Below, in pieces: positions 44,921 to 54,112 of a stretch of DNA of 64,000 nucleotides (within the stretch, counting starts at the first letter, position 1; every line of letters starts with the position of its first letter). The notes below the pieces were generated by a model. That model was not told the DNA's origin and ran no database searches. It saw only the letters and a program-made list of their open reading frames with translations. Origin of the DNA: a virus; IMG/VR virus record IMGVR_UViG_3300009514_000016, positions 1-64,000 of that record, one strand, 5' to 3'. Both the position numbers and the translations under genes were made by a program.

Positions 44921-47900
44921 TTTTCTTTGCTATGGATTTGTTGTAGGCTCTCACGCTAGATGGACTTGATTCATACAGATAGCTTTCCAGCGTCGCCAAC
45001 TGCATGCCGATATTGCCCTCATTCCACTCTTGATCTAAAATGTTATTGATGTTGGTCAATTTTTTGCTTATTTCTTCTTCACTATGTCCTTTTTGAAACA
45101 AGATATCAGACATGCTCCTGCTTATAGAAACGAATTTGTCTTTGGAAATATAATCTGATGCATTCGGCACGCTTCTTATTTTGTTTTTGAATTTATTTGT
45201 CACATTATCATATATTGTGTCTGGATCATTCATCTTGCGAATATGGTGCGACGGATTTGGTCTCGATAGGATATCGAGTATCTCTGCCGCATTCATGCTA
45301 ATATTGCTTTCATCCCATTCTTTGCCAAGAACATTTCTCACCTCTCTTATCTTTCGATTTCTTTCTTCCTCAGTCCCTTCTGCAGGATCATTGATTTGTG
45401 ACAGGATGCTGAGTATTCTTTTGCTTACTTGATTTATTTCATTTTCAGATATATAATTTGATGCATTCGGGATGTTCTTTACTTTGCCTCGCAATTGCGC
45501 ATCCATTTCTTTCCATGTCGTTGACGGAGCATCCAAATAAGATGTTCCATCGTAATCAGCAGCAATTTTTCTATTGCGTTTATTCCAAGCAACTTGTCGC
45601 TGAGATGGTTCTTCAACAGATATTTCCGGTTCACCAACTTGGGAGGGGTCTGTCTTAGGGGTTTGAGGTTGTGATTGATTTTTTGTTTTTCTTCTTTCAG
45701 TTGCTGCAGGATAATTCTCTTGTATGTGGGACAAAGATTTCTTAATTGATCCAACCAATTCGGGTTTAAATATGTTTTTCAACATAGAGCTTAAATAATT
45801 AGAAAAATTTATCTTCTCTTCTGAACCGCCCTCATATTGCTTATACTGCCTGAATAAATCAGGCAAAATTTGTCGTATAGAATTTAATACTCCAAGCATT
45901 ATTGAGGCATTTTTGATTCCCCCAACAAGGTCTTTTGATGTTATTATGTTAGCATTGAATGATTGCGCAGCTTGATTTAGATCTTCAATTGAATAATCTT
46001 GTTTTGCAATGTTGGCAATTTCACTTCGCAACTCAGAAGACATTGTCGATGCCAGTTCGTCCAATGTGTTTTGAACTGCGTCTAGTGGATGCATTTTGAG
46101 CATATCATCATAGGCGAAGTATCCTCTCCACAGAGGATCTTTTTCATTATCTTTCCGCCATGTATGGACTTTTTCTTCTTTAGAGGCCTGTTCTTGAGCA
46201 TCTTTCAATTCTTGATTTTTTGCATTTAGTATTTCTGTATATTTATCTGCATCTATACCTGTAAACGGTTTGATGAATCTTTCACTGAACTCCTGATGTG
46301 AACTTCTAAATAGAACCTTAATATTTTCTAGTGATTTTACTGAATCTTCAATTCTAAGGTTGATTTTTTCATAAGCGGAATTGTCCTTAGATTTTTCATT
46401 GAATATTTTTATTTTGTCTATGACATTTTGCAGCGATCTCTCATATTCTGGATTATAATTGGCGATTTTTATAACCCTATTGCCGCTAGATTTTCTAGAC
46501 ATTTCTGACAAATGCCCGCGAGTAATTGCCATGCTGTTATTTAGTCGTTTAACTTCTTTTTCAATTTGATTGATTGATTCATCTAGGAATGGCAATGCAT
46601 TTTTAGCAAAATCTTTCGCGAATAATGTGGCCTGAGATTTTATGTCATTGTCTTGAATGGACCTCAAATGCTCATTGTGGATTTTATTGAATTCTGAGAG
46701 TATTTCTTTTTTGAACTTGCTTACGTCTATAGACCCAAGAATGTCATAAACTTCTGTTTGAAGTTTTTCAAATTCGTCTCTGGCATGTTGTGGGTTGACA
46801 AATTTTTCAATTGGCGATTCTGCTGGTGTAATTTCAGGCTCCATAGATGTCGATTTGGATTCTGTTCCCTTTTGAGCGCCGGATGGCTCATAAGCCCATG
46901 ACCCGCGATCTTTATTGATCTCTTTTGGATCAAATTTAGTTGCACCAGATAGGCCTTCTGCAATTTTTTTTGCTGCATCAGGGTTTTTTGTTATAAAAGA
47001 CTTAAATTGATCTTTTATAATTTTGAAATTTGTGGACACATTTTCTATTAAAGACGCAATATTTTTGGGAGTCGGAGGAACTGGGCCGCTGCCCAAGTCT
47101 AGCCCTCTCATCATTTGTTTAAATGTTTCATTCGCTGTTACGGTGGCATCGTCTTTGGACTGACCGAATCCTATGTCATTAAATACTTTTGTGGCAGTTT
47201 GTTTTAAGTCATCATCAACTTCGTTACTGTTTATTATGTTTCTAGATAAATTCCACAATAATGCAAGAGCTTGACTTGTCTCTCTTAGTATTGTTGGCTG
47301 TGCCTCTATTATTGATGTTATTTTTGAATAGCTATTTCCGAGCAAATTTTCTATGGTCGCAAAATGTGTGGATTCTATTTTTTGTTCTGCCGCTTCCAGT
47401 ATTTTACTGGCTATATTAAATATCTTGTTATTATTTGTTTTTTTCCCAATAGCAATTATATCTGCGCATGCGCAGGCTGCTCTTCCATAAATGTTTGCTG
47501 GATCATGTTCTTTGAACTTGCCCCATTTTCTTTTTTCCAAAGCTTTCAACGCTTTAGCGCCGGGAGTTCCCTTTCCCTTGTCAATCTCATCGTAAAATTC
47601 TCTTTCAACCTTAGACATACTGTCGCCACCTGAGGCTCCTCCAACAGCGGCTGCATGCTTTCTGTTCCATCTGTCTGATTTTAGGTCTTTGCCCCTAAAC
47701 TCATTAATAACTTCTTTCCAACATTCGTCAGCAGTCTTTACGCTGGATGATTTTTTCATTCTGTATAATTCGAGGAAAGCGGCTTCTTTTTTGACCCAAT
47801 GCTCGCAATTATCTTTGATATCCAACATATTCATGACTTCAATGGCTTCATCCAAAGACTTTGCCTCTTTGAACAATAGGCGAGATTGCAAGTCGCTAAT

Positions 47901-47933
47901 AATATTTTTTAGTTCTTTTATTTCTTTCTTCAT
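44904..47933 (-). CDS. Very large helical virion-block protein with tandem C-terminal repeats
   Basis: A 1009-residue protein of unknown function, predominantly alpha-helical (SDLQSRLLFKEAKSLDEAIE at the N-terminus). Near the C-terminus two units of about 75-80 residues are clear repeats: 812-890 (KVKNIPNASNYISENE...VLGKEWDESNISM) and 911-986 (KIRSVPNASDYISKDK...ILDQEWNEGNIGM). Length and helical content would fit an internal core, ejection or tape-measure-like role, but nothing specific supports one. Confidence 0.6.
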   Translation of the reverse strand: MKKEIKELKNIISDLQSRLLFKEAKSLDEAIEVMNMLDIKDNCEHWVKKEAAFLELYRMKKSSSVKTADECWKEVINEFRGKDLKSDRWNRKHAAAVGGASGGDSMSKVEREFYDEIDKGKGTPGAKALKALEKRKWGKFKEHDPANIYGRAACACADIIAIGKKTNNNKIFNIASKILEAAEQKIESTHFATIENLLGNSYSKITSIIEAQPTILRETSQALALLWNLSRNIINSNEVDDDLKQTATKVFNDIGFGQSKDDATVTANETFKQMMRGLDLGSGPVPPTPKNIASLIENVSTNFKIIKDQFKSFITKNPDAAKKIAEGLSGATKFDPKEINKDRGSWAYEPSGAQKGTESKSTSMEPEITPAESPIEKFVNPQHARDEFEKLQTEVYDILGSIDVSKFKKEILSEFNKIHNEHLRSIQDNDIKSQATLFAKDFAKNALPFLDESINQIEKEVKRLNNSMAITRGHLSEMSRKSSGNRVIKIANYNPEYERSLQNVIDKIKIFNEKSKDNSAYEKINLRIEDSVKSLENIKVLFRSSHQEFSERFIKPFTGIDADKYTEILNAKNQELKDAQEQASKEEKVHTWRKDNEKDPLWRGYFAYDDMLKMHPLDAVQNTLDELASTMSSELRSEIANIAKQDYSIEDLNQAAQSFNANIITSKDLVGGIKNASIMLGVLNSIRQILPDLFRQYKQYEGGSEEKINFSNYLSSMLKNIFKPELVGSIKKSLSHIQENYPAATERRKTKNQSQPQTPKTDPSQVGEPEISVEEPSQRQVAWNKRNRKIAADYDGTSYLDAPSTTWKEMDAQLRGKVKNIPNASNYISENEINQVSKRILSILSQINDPAEGTEEERNRKIREVRNVLGKEWDESNISMNAAEILDILSRPNPSHHIRKMNDPDTIYDNVTNKFKNKIRSVPNASDYISKDKFVSISRSMSDILFQKGHSEEEISKKLTNINNILDQEWNEGNIGMQLATLESYLYESSPSSVRAYNKSIAKKNAKVQ

Positions 47934-47943
47934 AATTTCGCCT

Positions 47944-48462
47944 TTAGGCCATTAGGACATATTCTCTAATATGCTGAATTCTTGGAATCACATATGCTCT
48001 CCATGCGCTCATATTGTGATCCCATGCCACACATAGTTCATTGCCAGTTCCAGCAGTGAACATGTCGTCTGGAGTAATATCTCTTTCGATAAAGTGATTC
48101 CCCATCAAAGTAATATAGGCTATATTCAGTTTGCCTTCCTTTTTTCTTATGTAATTGTCAATCAAGGTTCTTATGTTCAACGACCCCTCGACAGGGGAAT
48201 CAGATAAGACATATCTTCCAGCCGGAACAGTATTAGGATTCAATCCAGTGTATTGAGTCCCTGGCTGTGTTGTTATTAGATTTCCATATTCCGGGCTATA
48301 AATATCGATTTGTGGCCCTCTCCTGTCAACGTATTGAGGAGGAACCATGGCAATTTCTTGGCTTTCATCAATTTGCTCAACAGGAGCAACTTCCTGAACA
48401 GGATATCCTCCCAATTCAGTGTTGTCTTGTTGAGCATAGCGAAAACTAAATATCTCCACCAT
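47944..48462 (-). CDS. Hypothetical virion-block protein with FRYAQQ N-terminus
   Basis: A 172-residue protein beginning MVEIFSFRYAQQDNTELG, which fits the shared N-terminal Ala-Gln pattern. The C-terminal half (NIAYITLMGNHFIERDITPDD, ELCVAWDHNMSAWRAYVIPR) appears to be a compact alpha/beta domain. It overlaps the upstream DUF192 gene by 17 bp. No family recognised. Confidence 0.6.
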   Translation of the reverse strand: MVEIFSFRYAQQDNTELGGYPVQEVAPVEQIDESQEIAMVPPQYVDRRGPQIDIYSPEYGNLITTQPGTQYTGLNPNTVPAGRYVLSDSPVEGSLNIRTLIDNYIRKKEGKLNIAYITLMGNHFIERDITPDDMFTAGTGNELCVAWDHNMSAWRAYVIPRIQHIREYVLMA

Positions 48463-49168
48463 CGAATTTTACAACCTTATTTTCGTCATCTACAACAATC
48501 TTATGCCCAATTGCGATATTGTGCTTGGAGAAAAATCCTTTAGGAACTTCTAGGGCATAAACGCATTTGTCTTTAGATTTGTGGGCTTGCGTCGAAAGCG
48601 GAGTCATAGAGTCAATTTGTTTAATAGTATAATCTTGATCAATAAATGCAATGTCTAGTGGAATGTAAGTGTTTTCCATCCAGAAAGATAGATTGTGTGG
48701 AGATTGGAACTTGAAAAGCATCCCCTCGTTAGATCCAAGAGTCTTTCTATATTTTAGTCCGACTGACTGATCTATGGAATTAGAAGCTATTGATAACAAC
48801 TTCACTTCTGGTCCAGATTCTTTTTTGTGCGCTTTGGTCATTTTGTTGTTGTTATTTGCAAAAATAAATTTCTCTGCTTTTTTCTGTTGGTCAAAAGTTG
48901 AAACTTCGCTAGAGAGAACGTAGTTGCGAATAAATTTTTTACCCTTAGAGGTGATAACGTGATCGCCATCTCTATAAGAAACCAATCCTTTGGCTTTCAG
49001 AGCGGTTAGCATCATTCTGTCGAAATCCACTGGAACGCTCAGAATGTCGACTTCTCTATTTTTATCCCATAGATCAACTAGGGCTTTTGATTCTTCTCTG
49101 GATGCTGTTACTTCTTTTGATTTCCAGCTATCATCTGAAAAGAAAAATGGCATAATTGGTAGTGGCAT
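48446..49168 (-). CDS. DUF192-domain protein
   Basis: A 240-residue protein. Residues about 120-235 match the DUF192 family: GLKYRKTLGSNEGMLFKF, SFWMENTYIPLDIAFID, CVYALEVPKGFF, IAIGHKIVV. The N-terminal 100 residues include a small winged-helix-like stretch (LVDLWDKNREVDIL, ALKAKGLVSYRDGDHVITSK). DUF192 proteins are small beta domains of unknown function found in bacteria and some large phages. Confidence 0.75.
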   Translation of the reverse strand: MPLPIMPFFFSDDSWKSKEVTASREESKALVDLWDKNREVDILSVPVDFDRMMLTALKAKGLVSYRDGDHVITSKGKKFIRNYVLSSEVSTFDQQKKAEKFIFANNNNKMTKAHKKESGPEVKLLSIASNSIDQSVGLKYRKTLGSNEGMLFKFQSPHNLSFWMENTYIPLDIAFIDQDYTIKQIDSMTPLSTQAHKSKDKCVYALEVPKGFFSKHNIAIGHKIVVDDENKVVKFDGGDI

Positions 49169-49177
49169 GGCTTTCTC

Positions 49178-50011
49178 CTAATCTCTCATTAATAGAGATC
49201 TAATTTTGTATGGACTGTCGCCCTTCATTACTTTATCCCATGTTGTGGGTTCCCAAGATAGTTCTCTAATTTCGAAATATATCCCGTTTCTGCTGTGTTC
49301 AGGATTGTATCTTGGTTGGTTCTTGATGGCTTTGTCCCTGTTCTCTAATCCATCCGCGACTCCATATGGCCCATCGAATGGATAAACTCTTTCTAATTCT
49401 GGTAGATCCAGTCTATTATAAGGCCCGTCAACGTTATCTTTTGTTGAACTGTAGTACCCAGGTCCAAATAGTGATCCAGCGGTCCTCATTTGCTTTTTCT
49501 CTTCTATTTCCTCATGAAATGCTAAAAGCAAAATGATTCTGTATTTCACTCGATCTATGGCCATAAAATTGTTTTGCAGTCTTATAATGTATTTTTGCAG
49601 AGCGTCTATATCTGACTGTTTAGCGAATACTCCATTTTTAGAGTCGCTGATTTCATCTATGAAATTCTGAGTTAGTTCTTCAATATCGCTTTGTTGATCT
49701 TTTTGTGAAAAACTGACTAATTCTCTAAGTCTGTAGGATATTTTTTCGCCATTGCTAATAAATTCCGGCTTGACTCTTCCAAGAATATCGGCGAATATAT
49801 GTCTGATTGTTTGCCATGTTTTTTCTTTGATCGAGATATTGGCGCAAAGGAGAGAATTCAAAAAGTTATAGCATTCTTCAATGGATTTGAATTTCTTCCA
49901 TCCCTTTTTAGTCACGTCAAATGCGGAAATTGACCCATCTCTCTGCGGAGCAATTTGGTAATGCCACATTTCGTGAATTAGTCTGTCAAAAAATGGAATG
50001 TGATGAGTCAT
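49178..50011 (-). CDS. Hypothetical protein with N-terminal HEMWH motif
   Basis: A 277-residue protein whose first 20 residues contain HEMWH (13-17), fitting the HExxH zinc-metallopeptidase pattern, but no third ligand or family context is visible. The middle is helical (LRELVSFSQKDQQSDIEELT) and the C-terminal 80 residues are Tyr/Pro-rich. It lies next to the winged-helix-like gene at 50012. Function unknown. Confidence 0.6.
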   Translation of the reverse strand: MTHHIPFFDRLIHEMWHYQIAPQRDGSISAFDVTKKGWKKFKSIEECYNFLNSLLCANISIKEKTWQTIRHIFADILGRVKPEFISNGEKISYRLRELVSFSQKDQQSDIEELTQNFIDEISDSKNGVFAKQSDIDALQKYIIRLQNNFMAIDRVKYRIILLLAFHEEIEEKKQMRTAGSLFGPGYYSSTKDNVDGPYNRLDLPELERVYPFDGPYGVADGLENRDKAIKNQPRYNPEHSRNGIYFEIRELSWEPTTWDKVMKGDSPYKIRSLLMRD

Positions 50012-50476
50012 CTATTGTTTTGCTTTCCATTTTTTGGCTAGAGTTGCCATTCCGATGTCCGAAATTCTTTCTATTTGATGTTCCGGGCCAAGTTCAATCA
50101 TATTTTTGTTATGCAAAGAATTCAAGGCTTGCTGATTGATGTTTTGTATTCCGCGTCTCTTTCCGCTGCTGATATGCTTTGATATTTCGAGAAGCATTCT
50201 AAATTCTTCATCATTTAAAATTGGAGCTTGCTCTTCATCTTCTGCGCCCATTTCTGGAAAACGCCATGCTGTTTTGACAGAGAATCTTCCATACCAGTTG
50301 TTGGCACTGATCTTCTTTTTTATCTTTTGCAGATTTTTGGTTTCCAAAATATAACGTGAGTTAGAATTGCTTTCAATGACAATGGCTTTATCTCCCATAA
50401 GCATCTGGACTTTTCCAGTTCTTTTGGTTCCGCCATCATTCCATTCTACTGTATTAGTTGCGAATATTTTAGCCAT
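50012..50476 (-). CDS. Small protein with barrel and helical halves
   Basis: A 154-residue protein: residues 1-50 look like a small beta barrel (GKVQMLMGDKAIVIESNSNS), then NNWYGRFSVKTA (about 59-70), a copy of the NWYxxF motif at an internal position, then a winged-helix-like half (EEFRMLLEISKHISSGKRRG). Overlaps the upstream SET gene by 8 bp. Function unknown. Confidence 0.6.
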   Translation of the reverse strand: MAKIFATNTVEWNDGGTKRTGKVQMLMGDKAIVIESNSNSRYILETKNLQKIKKKISANNWYGRFSVKTAWRFPEMGAEDEEQAPILNDEEFRMLLEISKHISSGKRRGIQNINQQALNSLHNKNMIELGPEHQIERISDIGMATLAKKWKAKQ

Positions 50477-51776
50477 TAGATTGAAACCTTAGTTCTTCTA
50501 CTCCAGTTATTTTGACAACCTCTGGAGCAAGATAGTCCAGAGTTAATTCTGTTCCTTTACTAATTGGCAATTTAGCATACAATTTACCTTTTGCGTTTAT
50601 TTTTGCATTAGGGCTTTTATCGTAATTGATATACGTTCCCAATTCAGTTCTTATGTCACTGCCATTATGACTCGCACTCTTAAGCATATCGCCAGTGACA
50701 ATCACATTTCCGATATATTCGCCAGGGAATAAGTCTCTGTCGGCAATAACGCCTTTTCCATGAATTGAACTCTTATCAATTCTATATTTCTTGCTGGAAA
50801 TGGATTTGCTTTGGAATTTATACCAAGCAGTCACTTCTGAAAAGTTATCATCGTAAAGACATCTTGTAATGGCCTGCCTCTCAGACTCCCATAGCTTTCT
50901 ATGCTTGAATCCGTTATTCTTTGTCGATGATTTATATAGAATATTATCTTCTCGATCCAAGATCGAAAAGTCAGTTTCTCTAAATTCTGAGATAATATAG
51001 CGACTAGGAATAATTTCTATCCCGTGTTGGTACTCGATCTGGTTTTCATCCAACCACTGCATAATATATTCAGAAGGAACAATAACATTATAGCCATTTC
51101 CTTTTGTTGCCGAAACAACTGGAACAATCATTCCAATCGTATCGCCATTTCTGGGATCGACAACTGCCCCGCCAGAAGCAGAAGAGGTTACTGGGCCATT
51201 TATTATGTGGACTTTCGGTTTATTTTTATCGGCAAATATAATTCTATTCTTGGAGAAAACATGGCCCAAACAAGTTCTGTTCCTGAACTGAGAATCTAGG
51301 CCAGCATAAACAATCTGATTGCCATTTCCAGCCAAAGAAGAATTTCCCAAATTAGCAATGAAAAGATTCCTCTCTTCCACTTCTAGAACAGAAAGATTGT
51401 TTTTTCTGCTGGCACAGACTATCTTTGCTTTTTGAAATCCAGAACTGCTATTGATCCAAACTTGGGAATGTTCTATTTTTTCTCCTAGAATTGTTGCATC
51501 CAGAGATGTGAGAATGTGATTATCAGATATATTAATCCCGCTGGAGAATTTGAATTCTCCATTAGAGAATTTGGCAATAATCATGCTAGAGCTATTAATA
51601 ACTCTCTCTCTTATGTCGGATAATTTGTCATTATCTTTTTCTATTTCATCCAAATAGATCGATTCTTCATCATTGTTGCTGTCAAAAAGGATAGAAGCCC
51701 TGTTGTCCGCAAGGCTTCTAATCATCCCTTTATCTCCGCTAAATTTGTGAATTATGCGATCATTTATTCGAAACAT
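50469..51776 (-). CDS. Degenerate trypsin-like domain fused to a SET domain
   Basis: A 435-residue protein. Residues about 1-50 form a small barrel. About 60-245 resemble an HtrA/trypsin-like protease: SGINISDNHILTSLDA, NNLSVLEVE, TSSASGGAVVDPRNGDTIGMI. The Ser-Gly-Gly remains, but the catalytic His and Asp positions read Leu/Asp and Asn, so proteolysis is doubtful. Residues about 330-425 are a SET domain: SSIHGKGVIADRDLFPGEYIG, INYDKSPNA (the NHSxxPN-like pseudoknot strand) and GTELTLDY. SET domains transfer methyl groups to lysines. The next gene upstream encodes a lysine-rich H1-like protein, an obvious candidate substrate. Confidence 0.75.
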   Translation of the reverse strand: MFRINDRIIHKFSGDKGMIRSLADNRASILFDSNNDEESIYLDEIEKDNDKLSDIRERVINSSSMIIAKFSNGEFKFSSGINISDNHILTSLDATILGEKIEHSQVWINSSSGFQKAKIVCASRKNNLSVLEVEERNLFIANLGNSSLAGNGNQIVYAGLDSQFRNRTCLGHVFSKNRIIFADKNKPKVHIINGPVTSSASGGAVVDPRNGDTIGMIVPVVSATKGNGYNVIVPSEYIMQWLDENQIEYQHGIEIIPSRYIISEFRETDFSILDREDNILYKSSTKNNGFKHRKLWESERQAITRCLYDDNFSEVTAWYKFQSKSISSKKYRIDKSSIHGKGVIADRDLFPGEYIGNVIVTGDMLKSASHNGSDIRTELGTYINYDKSPNAKINAKGKLYAKLPISKGTELTLDYLAPEVVKITGVEELRFQSNG

Positions 51777-52520
51777 CTATATTTCTAGAAGCATGTCCTT
51801 GGGACCGTCCTCCTCGACAACCAAGAAATCGTCAAAAGCTTTAATGGCTTCATTTGTTTCCGGTTTCTTTGGAGCTAGATCCATGACGGTAACTTCCTCT
51901 CCTTTTGTGTTAGATGATTTGATTTTCTTTGGCTTTTCTTCAGAAGAGTCTTTTATTTCAAAAGGAACCTCTTCTTTTTTCTCTGCTTTTTTAGATGGTC
52001 TGCCACGTTTCTTCGCAGTTTTCTTTGTTGCAGTCTTTTGTGCAGTCTTCTTCTTCGCAGGCTTTGCGCTTCTCTTTTCAAGAATTTCTAGTTCTTCTGC
52101 TGATAACTCTGGCTCAACAGTCTTAAACTCTTCTTTGTCAACCTTGATAAGAAATTTTGCTTTTTCCGCTCCTAAGAAATCAGGCGCAAAAGAATGTTTC
52201 TTAGGCACTGTCAAGAATTTATCTTCTTTAGAAACTCTATAAGTAGCTCTTTTGTCGCCTTCCAGATATTGCAGGGCCATATGTCCTGATGGAAGATGAA
52301 CTGAATAACGAACTGTTTCATTATCATCATATTCTTCTTCTTCTGGATGAATTTCAACTTTCCCAATTAGTTCAAGAACCTTGTGAGAAATCGCATTCTG
52401 CACTTCTGCGGTCTGGAAGTGAACATCGTCAATGTCCACGATTGAATTGTACGGGACTAACGCTCTGGCGCACTCCAACGAAACTGCGGTTTTTCTTGGG
52501 TTTATGTTTTTCAATTTCAT
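51777..52520 (-). CDS. Lysine-rich AT-hook (H1-like) protein with C-terminal LLEI
   Basis: A 247-residue protein. Residues 1-135 look like two small beta domains (LVPYNSIVDIDDVHF; ETVRYSVHLPSG). Residues 150-182 are a Lys/Ala/Thr-rich basic stretch like histone H1 tails (PAKKKTAQKTATKKTAKKRG) ending in the AT-hook core RGRP (172-175). The acidic tail ends DMLLEI. GGAG precedes the ATG; its stop abuts the SET gene's ATG (TAGATG), so both are made from one message. DNA binding and packaging is a reasonable inference. Confidence 0.7.
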   Translation of the reverse strand: MKLKNINPRKTAVSLECARALVPYNSIVDIDDVHFQTAEVQNAISHKVLELIGKVEIHPEEEEYDDNETVRYSVHLPSGHMALQYLEGDKRATYRVSKEDKFLTVPKKHSFAPDFLGAEKAKFLIKVDKEEFKTVEPELSAEELEILEKRSAKPAKKKTAQKTATKKTAKKRGRPSKKAEKKEEVPFEIKDSSEEKPKKIKSSNTKGEEVTVMDLAPKKPETNEAIKAFDDFLVVEEDGPKDMLLEI

Positions 52521-52530
52521 TTCATTTCTC

Positions 52531-53199
52531 CTATATGGATTTTATAATAACCCCTGGAGCTATCTTCTCAATAGCCAGGGCTTTCTCAAAACTTGGGCAA
52601 ATCACTTCAACAGTATTATCCTTGTGGATTTTTACTTCAATATCTTTATGCTTCTTAGCAAATTCTTTGGCCTTATCGTGACTATCAAATTTTACGAAAG
52701 CAGCATAACTTTTGCCATCTTTGTCAACATCGGCATTTTCAATATTGTCTTTAATGATGTTTTTCAGATAAAGATCATGATAGTCTTCTGGACGTTGCTG
52801 TCTTAGACTCTTATTCTTTTCGTCCCGATCATCATCTATTTGCTGATCGCCACCCGAGATATCTGGCCTGCCATTTCCTTTGCCATCCTTGCCTCTCCAT
52901 CTCCCTCCGAATTCTGGGACAGAAGTGAATGGATTGAATCTCGGATTATTTCCTGTCGATGGGCTCCATCCGTATTCTTGATTGCCTCCCTGAAAAGAAG
53001 TTGGCAAACCTCCTCCGATACCTCCGTGGTAAGCTGTTTTGTATGCCTTAAGATTGAATCCAGACTTGTTAAATGATTGACTGGCCAGATGTTTTAGCAG
53101 TGAATCATGAGCATCTTGGACGCTTTTGAATTCCTTGCCTACAAAATCTGGATGCCCAATTTCATAAGTGTTTTGTCTGTTCTTAGTAATTTTAACCAC
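52531..53199 (-). CDS. Gly-rich virion-block protein
   Basis: A 222-residue protein from a GTG at 53199. N-terminal alpha/beta stretch, then SFNKSGFNLKAYKTAYHGG (a relaxed copy of the aromatic/basic motif), a Gly/Asn/Pro-rich middle and a C-terminal ferredoxin-like half (SYAAFVKFDSHDKAKEFAKK; KIHKDNTVEVICPSF). Starts directly after the upstream stop. Function unknown. Confidence 0.55.
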   Translation of the reverse strand: MVKITKNRQNTYEIGHPDFVGKEFKSVQDAHDSLLKHLASQSFNKSGFNLKAYKTAYHGGIGGGLPTSFQGGNQEYGWSPSTGNNPRFNPFTSVPEFGGRWRGKDGKGNGRPDISGGDQQIDDDRDEKNKSLRQQRPEDYHDLYLKNIIKDNIENADVDKDGKSYAAFVKFDSHDKAKEFAKKHKDIEVKIHKDNTVEVICPSFEKALAIEKIAPGVIIKSI

Positions 53200-54048
53200 T
53201 TAATTCTTGCCGCTATAGATTCCCAATAGTTTTGATTTTGCAATCTTAATTTGTGCCATGCGAACAAAATCTTCTTCAGTGTATTCGCCCTTGCTTGAGA
53301 GAGAAATAAACTCTTCATCTAGCTTAGACATTGATTTAGAAATATCTTGCTCATCATTGCTGGCTATTTTTTGAAGTTTCTTATTGTATGCAGCCCTATT
53401 CCACCCATTGCTCAATCCTCTTTCGACAAAGTCGCCAAAAGAGAAATACTCTGGGCCTTCTTTTTTGCTGTGACTTGAATTGTCTCCGTCATAATATTTG
53501 GTTGACGGAGATTGAGTTGGATCATAATCTTCTTGCTGAGGCGTATTCTGAGTAATCTTGTGCTTTGGAAGGTCTTTCTGGTCACCGATGTTCTTTTCTT
53601 GGAGAAGTTCTGAACTTTCGGCCCCAAAATACTCTGTGTCTTTTGTTGACTCAACCTCTAAAGCATTGGTTAGCTCTCTAAGCTTAGGAACGTCGCCATC
53701 CCAAGCTGACTCATTTCTATGAGGAACGCCTATAGCTTTCTTGGATTCAAATTTCTTTTCTGGCAAATCATGAACATCTTTAGATCCATGGTGTTTGGTC
53801 TCTAGCAAAGTATTGTAATGATTTTTTGCAATTGCCTCGCCATCATACTCAGAAGCCTCTTCTCTCAATAGAGATTCTTCTGGCTTTGACCAATCTGTTT
53901 TGTGGTCAAACTTTTCTCTCTCTTGCTCAAGAAGCTTGTCTTCTGTTGGAAGATTGGCTTTTTCCTTTTTCTGGGATTCCAAAACTTTCTTTAGGCTCTC
54001 ACCTACTGAGTTCTCATCGCCATTGTTGTAGCTGATAATTTTTGTCAT
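53200..54048 (-). CDS. Charged, mostly disordered virion-block protein
   Basis: A 282-residue protein rich in Glu, Lys, Ser and His with few hydrophobic segments until the last 80 residues, which are helical (GWNRAAYNKKLQKIASNDEQ; FVRMAQIKIAKSKLLGIYSG). No family recognised. Lies between terminase-linked and SET-linked genes. Confidence 0.6.
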   Translation of the reverse strand: MTKIISYNNGDENSVGESLKKVLESQKKEKANLPTEDKLLEQEREKFDHKTDWSKPEESLLREEASEYDGEAIAKNHYNTLLETKHHGSKDVHDLPEKKFESKKAIGVPHRNESAWDGDVPKLRELTNALEVESTKDTEYFGAESSELLQEKNIGDQKDLPKHKITQNTPQQEDYDPTQSPSTKYYDGDNSSHSKKEGPEYFSFGDFVERGLSNGWNRAAYNKKLQKIASNDEQDISKSMSKLDEEFISLSSKGEYTEEDFVRMAQIKIAKSKLLGIYSGKN

Positions 54049-54112
54049 TTGTTTTCTCCAAGAATATAATAATCCTTAATCCTACCATTTCGATAGGTGG
54101 ATATCATATCCT

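Noticed and set aside
44904-47933. Tape-measure protein call for the 1009-residue helical protein
   Set aside because: Length and helicity alone are not enough; no tail genes flank it and no typical tape-measure repeats or membrane segments are visible.
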